A DNA stretch of 6,107 nucleotides, taken from Candidatus Peregrinibacteria bacterium (lineage in GTDB: Bacteria > Patescibacteriota > Gracilibacteria > UBA1369 > LOWO2-01-FULL-3). How positions within the stretch are numbered: the stretch's first letter is position 1; each line of letters starts with the position of its first letter. The translations under genes and the position numbers were made by a program. The stretch spans positions 1 through 6,107 of the forward strand of contig WJKQ01000120.1 in assembly GCA_014728975.1 (NCBI GenBank), read 5' to 3'. The notes under the pieces are model-generated. The model searched no databases. It worked only from the letters and a program-made list of their open reading frames with translations, and was not told the DNA's origin. This document shows positions 1-5,704 of this stretch, in pieces.

Positions 1-2
1 AA

Positions 3-2768
3 GAACAGGCATATCCCGGAAAAGTAAAATACGAAAAAACCGGTTATTTATTCGCGGAAGAAATTACTCCAAAACAGGTAAAAAACGCGGTTTTGGAAAT
101 GGAAATCGGTGAATTCAGCAAAGATTTGATCGAAACCGGCGGTAATTTCACAATAAACGAATCCGGAGAAGCAGTTGAGGAAACAGGATTGGCTATCGTA
201 AAACTTGTGGATACAAAAGAAGAAGTTAAAAATGAAAAAGAAGTCGAAGCAAGCCACATTTTAATTTCCTGGTCAGGACTGGAAGACGCCGACGCGTCTA
301 TCACAAGAACGGAAGAAGAGGCTTATGAACTCGCCAAAGAAATAAAGAAAAAACTTGATGAAGGAGCGGATTTCCCAACACTGGCCAAAGAGCACTCCGA
401 TGATGGAGTAAACGCGCCTCAGGGAGGAGTATTAAACACCCCGATAACCGGCGACGGAACCTACGTTTATGACTTCGAACAAACCGCCCTTGACTTAAAA
501 GAAGGAGAAATCAGCGACATTATTAAAACAAAATTCGGATACCATATTATCAAAACCAACGAAGTAAAAGAAAATGTCCCATACACAAAATATCAATATG
601 AAGCAACAACATACTCAACAGTTCCCGACCCCTGGAAAGAAACCGGTTTAACAGGCGAACATTTCGTTCACGCCGATGTCCAGCTTGATCAATACTATCA
701 ACCTTACATTTTAATACAGTTCAACGAGGAAGGCGCAAATATTTTCGAGGAAATAACAGAAAGAAATATCGATAAAAGAGTGGCAATATTTGTGGGTGGG
801 GAATTAATATCAGCACCAAGAGTCAACGAAAAAATAACCGGAGGAACTGCACAAATTACTGGCCAGTTCACACATGACGAAGCAAAAGCACTGGCAAGAG
901 ATCTAAATACCGGAGCAATCCCCGCTCCCATCGTTCTGACAGGAGAACACACAATCGGCGCCACACTCGGACAGGAAGCTCTTTCAACAAGTCTGCTCGC
1001 CGGTCTTATAGGTCTGCTTCTGGTAATGGTTTTCATGGTGCTTAATTATCGACTCGCGGGTCTGGTAGCCGATATCGCACTTACAATTTACGCCGTAATG
1101 CTTCTGTTTCTAATAAAATCCCAACTGCATCTGGGACTGGCGCTTCTGATTTCGGTAGTGCTATTTATTTTCCTTGTAAGCAGGATCGTAAACAACAAAG
1201 ATTCGGGATGGGAAAAGCTCGTCTCATTTTTATTAAGCTGTTTTGGTTTCTTTTTTATAACCTTTTTGCTGAAAACAGGAGTGGTTCTTACTCTCGCAGG
1301 AGTGGCCGGAATTATCCTTTCCATTGGAATGGCGGTTGACGCGAATATCCTTATTTTCGAAAGGTTCAAAGAAGAACTTAAAGACGGGAAAAGTTTCGGA
1401 GCCGCAATAGATTCAGGATTTTCAAGAGCCTGGAGCGCAATCAGAGATTCAAACTTTTCAACACTTATTACATGCGCGATCTTATTTTACTTCGGAAGTT
1501 CAATAATTAGAGGATTTGCTTTTAACCTTGCCGCGGGAATTTTAGTATCAATGTTTACGGCAATAACTGTCACCAGAACACTTCTTCAGGGATTCATCGG
1601 AAAAAGAATATCTCAAAACATTAAAGCATTCGGAGTAAGCAATAAAGAAAGAAAAAAATTCAAATTAATCAATAAATCCAAAATCTGGCTCGCAATGTCC
1701 GGAGGATTGGTAGGTATTTCGATAATCGCGATTATTTCATTCGGATTAAATCTGGGACTGGATTTTAAAGGAGGAACACTTCTTGAATTTAATTTTAAAG
1801 AGGATATTTCCAGAGAAACGCTGGCAAACACCCTTCTGGAAATTGAAGAAGAAATAAACAGCGGAGATCTGGAAGAATTGGAAGTACAGCCCGGACTTGA
1901 AGCCGCCGAAGAAATTGACGAAGAAATGGAAAGCGGAACTGAAGAAACGGAAGAAACCGAAGAACCGGAAGAAGTCGCGTCGCCTGTAGCAACCACCGCC
2001 GACACAAAAGTAATAACGGAAGACGAAACAGGCCCCGTCGACCTTACAAAAATTCAGATCCTTTCTTCCGGCGAAAATAACTACATAGTCAAAACAAAAT
2101 ATCTGACAATCGAAACCCACGACCAGATTATCGCAAAAATGAAAGATAAACTCCCTTCATTCACAGAACCAAGATTCACTACGATAGGACCTACAATTGG
2201 AAAATCACTGCTTCAAAAAGCAATAACCGCGATAATCATAGCTTTGATAGTTATAGTCATTTATATCGGACTCGCATTCAGAAAAATCCCGAAAGAAGTC
2301 AGTCCATGGAGATTTGGAGCCTGCGCAATCGCCGCACTGCTTCACGACATAATAATTATAACCGGAATATTTACAATCCTGGGAAGGTTCCTGAATGTTG
2401 AAATTGATGCTCTTTTTGTAACAGCAATGCTGACAGTGTTTGGTTATTCCGTTAACGATACAATAGTAATTTTTGACAGAATAAGAGAAAATCTTATCAA
2501 ACACTCCAGCAACGAAGGAATAGCACAAATAACCGACAGAGCTTTAAATCAGACTTTAAGAAGGTCTATCAATACCTCAGTCTCTACACTTATTACATTA
2601 ATCGCTGTATTGATCTGGGGAAGTCCGTCAATCTTTTATTTTATCCTCGCCTTGACACTCGGAACCGTAGTTGGTACATATTCGTCTATATTTACCGCCA
2701 GCCCTCTCGCCGTACTCTGGAACAAATGGGCGACAAAAAGAAAGACCAAAAAAACTGCGCGCCCGTAG
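3..2768 (+). CDS. secDF: Protein translocase SecD-SecF fusion with embedded parvulin-type PPIase domain(s), 5'-partial
   Basis: SecDF is the proton-driven membrane accessory of the SecYEG translocon that pulls preproteins out on the trans side. The frame is open from the left edge, so the N-terminus (TM1 and the first part of P1) is missing; 921 codons are visible. Residues are numbered from the Met codon at 93, an internal codon. In order: the end of a possible first parvulin domain (to about 44); a full parvulin domain (51-158, ASHILI, HSDD, FGYHIIK); the SecD P1 remainder (TGLTG at 184-188, ELISAPRVNE, LNTGAIPAPI); SecD membrane helices with motif GMAVDANILIFER (412-424, Asp416); the SecF start GLNLGLDFKGGT (551-562); SecF P4 with an acidic insertion; and SecF helices with GYSVNDT (784-790, Asp789) and RRSINTS. 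Asp416 and Asp789 correspond by motif to the proton-path aspartates of Thermus SecDF. The C-terminus is basic and ends inside the tRNA gene. The SecDF assignment is very secure; the exact domain borders are estimates. Confidence 0.96.
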   Translation, partial: EQAYPGKVKYEKTGYLFAEEITPKQVKNAVLEMEIGEFSKDLIETGGNFTINESGEAVEETGLAIVKLVDTKEEVKNEKEVEASHILISWSGLEDADASITRTEEEAYELAKEIKKKLDEGADFPTLAKEHSDDGVNAPQGGVLNTPITGDGTYVYDFEQTALDLKEGEISDIIKTKFGYHIIKTNEVKENVPYTKYQYEATTYSTVPDPWKETGLTGEHFVHADVQLDQYYQPYILIQFNEEGANIFEEITERNIDKRVAIFVGGELISAPRVNEKITGGTAQITGQFTHDEAKALARDLNTGAIPAPIVLTGEHTIGATLGQEALSTSLLAGLIGLLLVMVFMVLNYRLAGLVADIALTIYAVMLLFLIKSQLHLGLALLISVVLFIFLVSRIVNNKDSGWEKLVSFLLSCFGFFFITFLLKTGVVLTLAGVAGIILSIGMAVDANILIFERFKEELKDGKSFGAAIDSGFSRAWSAIRDSNFSTLITCAILFYFGSSIIRGFAFNLAAGILVSMFTAITVTRTLLQGFIGKRISQNIKAFGVSNKERKKFKLINKSKIWLAMSGGLVGISIIAIISFGLNLGLDFKGGTLLEFNFKEDISRETLANTLLEIEEEINSGDLEELEVQPGLEAAEEIDEEMESGTEETEETEEPEEVASPVATTADTKVITEDETGPVDLTKIQILSSGENNYIVKTKYLTIETHDQIIAKMKDKLPSFTEPRFTTIGPTIGKSLLQKAITAIIIALIVIVIYIGLAFRKIPKEVSPWRFGACAIAALLHDIIIITGIFTILGRFLNVEIDALFVTAMLTVFGYSVNDTIVIFDRIRENLIKHSSNEGIAQITDRALNQTLRRSINTSVSTLITLIAVLIWGSPSIFYFILALTLGTVVGTYSSIFTASPLAVLWNKWATKRKTKKTARP
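42..230 (+). other. Possible second parvulin-like domain (C-terminal half only visible)
   Basis: Directly upstream of the complete parvulin domain, the segment from GYLFAEE through AVLEMEIGEFSKDLIET to GLAIVKLVD parallels the second half of that domain (GGVL, TALDLKEGEISDIIKT, GYHIIKTNE). The order and spacing are similar, except for about 12 extra residues before the last strand. This suggests a tandem pair of parvulin modules whose first copy is cut by the window edge. The closing His of the active site is replaced (AIVK instead of YHIIK), so this copy may be non-catalytic. The call rests on motif similarity read by eye. Confidence 0.55.
243..566 (+). other. Parvulin (PpiC/rotamase) domain inside SecD
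   Basis: This segment of secDF reads as a complete parvulin-type peptidyl-prolyl isomerase domain. It opens with VEASHILI (His56), continues with a helix and the DFPTLAKEHSDD motif, where an Asp stands at the place of the Pin1 catalytic Cys as in many parvulins, then a QGGVL turn, a KEGEISDIIKT segment and the closing FGYHIIK (His151). The family catalyses cis-trans isomerisation of prolyl bonds or acts as a chaperone on exported proteins. It sits in the SecD P1 domain just before the conserved TGLTG stretch, so it should face the outside of the cytoplasmic membrane. The core residues look intact, so activity is plausible but unproven. Confidence 0.92.
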
Positions 2769-2835
2769 CTCAACTGGATAGAGCATCGGTCTTCGGAACC
2801 GAGGGTTGAGGGTTCGAATCCTTCCGGGCGCACCA
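2759..2835 (+). tRNA. trnR: tRNA-Arg, anticodon UCG, CCA encoded
   Basis: A full cloverleaf can be drawn. The acceptor stem GCGCCCG (2759-2765) pairs with CGGGCGC (2825-2831), followed by discriminator A and an encoded CCA (2833-2835). The D stem is GCTC/GAGC (2768-2771 with 2781-2784). The anticodon stem TCGGT/ACCGA (2786-2790 with 2798-2802) encloses loop CTTCGGA with anticodon TCG at 2793-2795, reading CGA and probably other CGN arginine codons. The T stem is GAGGG/CCTTC (2808-2812 with 2820-2824, one G-U pair) with loop TTCGAAT. All 77 bases fit. Its first ten bases overlap the 3' end of secDF, so the two are probably made from one transcript and separated by RNase P cleavage. No separate promoter is evident in the upstream coding sequence. 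Confidence 0.97.
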
Positions 2836-3032
2836 GAAAAACAGCGGTAAATCCTCCAATCCACCGCCTCGTTTGTCGGCATGCGCCGGGCTATCCTGCC
2901 ATTCTTCAGCAGAAAACTCTGACAAAACCAGTTCAACTGCCATTTATTCAAGATCAATAACAGATAAATACCTGCTAAATGCTTCATTTTAAGAACAGAA
3001 AGGCAAAAATAACAGGTTTTAAAAAATAGGAT
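2836..3032. other. Intergenic stretch after the tRNA, no convincing gene
   Basis: This stretch follows the tRNA and precedes the promoter of the next gene. The first 65 bases are clearly more GC-rich than the rest and contain two weak inverted repeats: GCGGT/ACCGC at 2844-2848 and 2863-2867, and CGGC/GCCG at 2877-2880 and 2885-2888. Neither is followed by a T run, so no rho-independent terminator is seen for the secDF-tRNA transcript. A minus-strand reading frame of 57 codons (2943 down to 2770) runs into the antisense of the tRNA and is discussed as a weak candidate only. Confidence 0.5.
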
Positions 3033-3060
3033 CCGTCAAGAAAAATTTTTCTGCTATAAT
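3033..3060 (+). promoter_or_regulatory. Extended -10 promoter for the 103-residue orphan gene
   Basis: A perfect TATAAT at 3055-3060 is preceded by TG with one base between (TGCTATAAT), an extended -10 element. The -35 is poor: CCGTCA at 3033-3038 with a 16-base spacer matches three of six positions, as is usual when an extended -10 is present. Transcription would start near 3067, leaving a leader of about 18 bases. A perfect palindrome, AGAAAAATTTTTCT (3039-3052), fills most of the spacer. Confidence 0.7.
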
Positions 3061-3084
3061 GAAAATGAAAATAATCAACTCTAT

Positions 3085-3396
3085 ATGGCTGAAGAAATAA
3101 TAACCTCCAAAACCCTGGAAGGAGCAAAAGAGGAACTCAGGGGCATTTACAAAGCAAAAAGCAACCAATTCAAAGAAATTACACAAAAAGCATACGAATC
3201 ATACGATACAGACGAACGTCCCGATTCCGATAATCACCTAAACGAGGAAAAATTCGAAAAAGGAATAATGGATATTCTTGATCTTGCCTATTACAAATTT
3301 CTCCCGGAACGAAAAGTCGCATATCATATTATTCTCAAAAACAAAAAAGGCGAAAAAATGGAAGATTACTTTTTGATAATTCCCGAACGCGCCTAA
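3085..3396 (+). CDS. Orphan 103-residue charged protein, function unknown
   Basis: I do not recognise this protein. It is small, soluble in appearance, rich in Glu and Lys, with no signal peptide, no membrane segment and no cysteine. The N-terminal two thirds look helical. After an Asp/Asn-rich turn (DTDERPDSDNHLNEEKF, about residues 41-57), the C-terminal third has alternating strands (KVAYHIILKN, KKGEKMEDYFLIIPE) resembling a beta hairpin. The ATG at 3085 is chosen because the promoter TATAAT lies 24 bases upstream and no in-frame start lies between. No Shine-Dalgarno is present in the short AT-rich leader. Its TAA stop overlaps the TAG of the convergent gene. The strong promoter and coding-like composition favour a real gene. 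Confidence 0.75.
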   Translation: MAEEIITSKTLEGAKEELRGIYKAKSNQFKEITQKAYESYDTDERPDSDNHLNEEKFEKGIMDILDLAYYKFLPERKVAYHIILKNKKGEKMEDYFLIIPERA

Positions 3397-3983
3397 AGAA
3401 TCAGACCGTATTTATTAATAGGTCTGTGAACCCGCACACCATTTATAATTTTTGAAAAAGCCTCTATCCCACGATCAAGAGTTTGTTCGGAAAAAATAGT
3501 TTTACAGACTGTCTTAAGAAGAAAATTAAGAACTCTTTCCCATGTCTCATCATATTTTCTTCTCCAAATTCCCAGAACTTTCCTCACAAAATCTCCTCCG
3601 CGCGCCCTCAGAGCATTAAGATATTTGTCTCTGTTTTCAATTACATGATAATAAAGTCCATCATTTGAGATCGCTAAAAAATCAAAAACCACTTCAAACG
3701 GCATGTCATATTTTGGCGGAATAATGTCCAGAATTTCACGAATATACGTAGTACCATCTTTCACATATTCCTGTATAAAAAAATCAGCATTCCTGGTAAT
3801 ACATTTATATAAAAGATTATGCTCAAAAACCAGATAATCAAAAACTAAAGTCCACTCTTCATTACTCAAACCCAATTTTTCTTTAAGAAAAGTAGGGCCC
3901 TCCTTAATATATTTTTCAATAAGTTCATACTCATTGCCTCTCGCAACGCGATTAACAAGCGATATTTTGTCTTTGGTATTCAT
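3393..3983 (-). CDS. Orphan 196-residue protein made of three helical repeats
   Basis: I cannot place this protein in a named family. It contains three diverged repeats of about 50 residues: roughly 21-68 (YIKEGPTFLKEKLGL ... WTLVFDYL), 69-120 (YVKDGTTYIREILDI ... FEVVFDFL) and 121-172 (LRARGGDFVRKVLGI ... WERVLNFL). The shared pattern is Y-I/V-x-D/E-G-x-x-F/Y-L/I/V-K/R, then a Leu-rich helix, then an aromatic residue, E/T-x-V-F/L-D/N-F/Y-L. It is predicted all-helical, without signal peptide or membrane segments, so probably cytoplasmic. The ATG at 3983 lies about 17 bases from the predicted transcript start of a near-consensus promoter and lacks a Shine-Dalgarno. It is divergent from the efflux operon and shares its control region, which suggests but does not prove a regulatory or accessory role. 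No clear helix-turn-helix motif is visible. Confidence 0.82.
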   Translation of the reverse strand: MNTKDKISLVNRVARGNEYELIEKYIKEGPTFLKEKLGLSNEEWTLVFDYLVFEHNLLYKCITRNADFFIQEYVKDGTTYIREILDIIPPKYDMPFEVVFDFLAISNDGLYYHVIENRDKYLNALRARGGDFVRKVLGIWRRKYDETWERVLNFLLKTVCKTIFSEQTLDRGIEAFSKIINGVRVHRPINKYGLIL

Positions 3984-4006
3984 AATAATTGTTTATTAAG
4001 CCATTG

Positions 4007-4034
4007 ATTATAACAAACAAAAAGATTTTGTCAA
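4007..4034 (-). promoter_or_regulatory. Near-ideal sigma70-type promoter for the repeat-protein gene
   Basis: Read on the minus strand, a perfect TTGACA -35 (4034-4029) is followed after 16 bases by a perfect TATAAT -10 (4012-4007) with a TGT just before it, giving an extended -10 as well. Transcription would start near 4000 and the ATG is at 3983. Such a close match to consensus predicts strong constitutive activity unless repressed. Confidence 0.85.
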
Positions 4035-4051
4035 CATAATCTTGACAAAAT
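4025..4051. repeat. Perfect 10-base inverted repeat spanning both divergent -35 boxes (candidate operator)
   Basis: ATTTTGTCAA (4025-4034) and TTGACAAAAT (4042-4051) are exact reverse complements separated by seven bases, with centre at 4038. Each arm contains the -35 hexamer of one of the two divergent promoters. The arm match extends four bases past the hexamers, more than facing -35 boxes alone require. A dimeric regulator bound here would block both promoters at once. The sequence shows the repeat; the operator role is inferred. Confidence 0.6.
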
Positions 4052-4069
4052 GTTAAAAAGTAGTAACAT
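4042..4069 (+). promoter_or_regulatory. Promoter for the efflux operon
   Basis: A perfect TTGACA -35 (4042-4047) is followed after 16 bases by TAACAT (4064-4069), which matches the -10 consensus at four of six positions. Transcription would start near 4076, giving an AT-only leader of about 17 bases before the ATG at 4093. It is weaker than the divergent minus-strand promoter. Confidence 0.65.
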
Positions 4070-4092
4070 TCACAGCTATATATAAATATAAA

Positions 4093-5700
4093 ATGAAAAG
4101 ATTAATTGTATTCTTCGCAATCATAGGGCTAGCGCTAACCGCTTATTACCATCGTACAGAAATTATTGATTTATTTACCGGTGCTACAGATAAAGTTACA
4201 CAGGAAAAGTTCATTTCAAGGGAAGAAGAAGAAAAAAACAAAGTCCCTAGAAATCTGCCTCCCAAAGAAGTGGAGATTTTTGAAATCGGAAAAGATGAAG
4301 CGGAGCTTGTTTTCACAAAAAGCGGAGTATCGTCCTCCTTTATTTCGGCAAACGTAATGCCGCAGATAAACGCGAAAATTATTGATATTACAGTAGAAGT
4401 GGGAGACAAAGTTGAAGAAGGAGATACACTTGTCACACTTGGAAGTTCATTAAATACAAAACTTTCAGATCTTCAGTATCAGTCAGCACAGGATAATCTC
4501 AAAATTTTAAGATCCACAAAGAAAATGACACAAAAGTCGACTTACGATTCTCTGGAAACCGCTGAAATAGGAGTGGAAACCGCAAAAGAAACTTATGAAA
4601 ATTCGGTTCAAAATAAAAATAATACTTTGGATCTTTTTGAAGAACAAAGAGAAAGTGCGCAACTTGGAATAGAATCAGCAGAAGAAGCTTACGAAAACGC
4701 AAAAAATAATTACAATAGAGCAAAAGACACTCTTGAAGACCTGGAAGATCAGCTTGATGATTATGAAGAAGACCTCGAAGAAATGGAAGAAATGGAGAAC
4801 GGATACAACGAGACAGGAATTACTGAAATGGAAAAAGCAATTTCAGAACTTGAATCGGCAATTGATCAGGCAGAAGCACAGGTTGATAATGCAAAATTCG
4901 CCAAAGACAGTGCAAAAATTGCACTCGAGCAGGCTAAAATAAGCTTTGATCAGCTTATAGAAAATCAAAATTCACAACAGGACCAGCTGGAATACGCGGT
5001 CCAAACAGCATATTTACAATACCGGTCTGCAATAAGCCAGCTTAAAAGCATTGAAACCGGCGGTGAACTCCAGGAATTGGGGATAGAAAGCCAGATAGTC
5101 CAATTAAATTCATCCGTACAAACAGCCGAACTCAACAAAGATCAAAAGAAAGTCAGATCCCCCATTGATGGAGTTGTTACATCCGTTACGGCAGAAGAAG
5201 GAAATTTTGTAAACCCCGGCCAAACTTTGATAACAATCGAAAATTCAAAGAACCTTTCCATAAAAACAAGCGTAAATGAAAAAGAGGCTGAATTACTTTC
5301 AACCGAAGACAAAGTAAATATCAAGGGAGAATCAGATGAAATGGAAGGCAAAATTGTATCAATCAGCCCTACATTAAACAGCATGAGCAAAAAAAACGAT
5401 ATTGAAATCGAATTAACAGGTTCGATGGATATAAAAGCAGGATCTTTTGTAAAAATTACATTTTCATCAGCTCCCGAAAATAAAATTTTCATTCCGCTAA
5501 ACAGCGTGTTTATACAGGATGAGAAAAAAATCGTCAAAACTGTAAACAACAAAAACACCATAAACTTCAAAGAAATAAAGACAGGACAAATTATCGGCGA
5601 TTATATTGAAATCCTGGACGGCCTTAATGGCAACGAAAAAATCGTCAAAACAATAACGGTTTTTCTCAACGAAGGAGAAAAAATCGCACTAGCCAAATAA
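4093..5700 (+). CDS. Membrane fusion (periplasmic adaptor) protein of an RND-type efflux system, HlyD/AcrA family
   Basis: This adaptor subunit should link the inner-membrane RND permease encoded next door to the cell exterior or an outer channel. Residues 4-18 form an N-terminal membrane anchor or signal; there is no lipobox and no cysteine anywhere. The biotinyl-lipoyl-like domain is split as in the family: first half about 85-118 (NAKIIDITVEVGDKVEEGDTL), second half about 353-384 (VRSPIDGVVTSV, EEGNFVNPGQTL). Between them lies an alpha-helical hairpin of about 230 residues (122-350), rich in Glu, Gln, Lys and Ala, far longer than that of AcrA. Beta-barrel and membrane-proximal domains follow (385-535). 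At 535 residues it is long for an RND adaptor (AcrA is about 400). The ATG at 4093 precedes the anchor directly; no Shine-Dalgarno is seen. The permease starts four bases after its stop, so they form one operon. An ABC-type partner is less likely given that neighbour. Confidence 0.92.
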   Translation: MKRLIVFFAIIGLALTAYYHRTEIIDLFTGATDKVTQEKFISREEEEKNKVPRNLPPKEVEIFEIGKDEAELVFTKSGVSSSFISANVMPQINAKIIDITVEVGDKVEEGDTLVTLGSSLNTKLSDLQYQSAQDNLKILRSTKKMTQKSTYDSLETAEIGVETAKETYENSVQNKNNTLDLFEEQRESAQLGIESAEEAYENAKNNYNRAKDTLEDLEDQLDDYEEDLEEMEEMENGYNETGITEMEKAISELESAIDQAEAQVDNAKFAKDSAKIALEQAKISFDQLIENQNSQQDQLEYAVQTAYLQYRSAISQLKSIETGGELQELGIESQIVQLNSSVQTAELNKDQKKVRSPIDGVVTSVTAEEGNFVNPGQTLITIENSKNLSIKTSVNEKEAELLSTEDKVNIKGESDEMEGKIVSISPTLNSMSKKNDIEIELTGSMDIKAGSFVKITFSSAPENKIFIPLNSVFIQDEKKIVKTVNNKNTINFKEIKTGQIIGDYIEILDGLNGNEKIVKTITVFLNEGEKIALAK

Positions 5701-5704
5701 AGAC

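Noticed and set aside
704..1036. Minus-strand open frame of 110 codons inside secDF
   Set aside because: It is wholly antisense to well-conserved SecD sequence and has no own promoter or recognisable product.
1613..2120. Several minus-strand frames opposite the SecF acidic insertion, Ser- or Phe-rich
   Set aside because: They are shadows of the GAA-rich coding strand; the low-complexity composition is the complement of the acidic codons.
2759..2835. tRNA-Arg as an integration site with an attachment repeat
   Set aside because: No second copy of the tRNA 3' end and no integrase gene is present in the window.
2844..2867. Possible terminator hairpin after the tRNA (GCGGT ... ACCGC)
   Set aside because: The stem has five pairs with a 14-base loop and no following T run, so it does not qualify as a rho-independent terminator.
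2628..2987. Minus-strand open frame of 119 codons across the tRNA, and a second one at 2636-2833
   Set aside because: Both contain the familiar antisense-tRNA translations (GRIRTLNPRFRRP and EGFEPSTLGSEDR types), which are a known annotation artefact, and both overlap the end of secDF.
5142..5570. Minus-strand open frame of 142 codons inside the adaptor gene
   Set aside because: It is antisense to the conserved second lipoyl half and barrel region; no start signal or similarity is seen.
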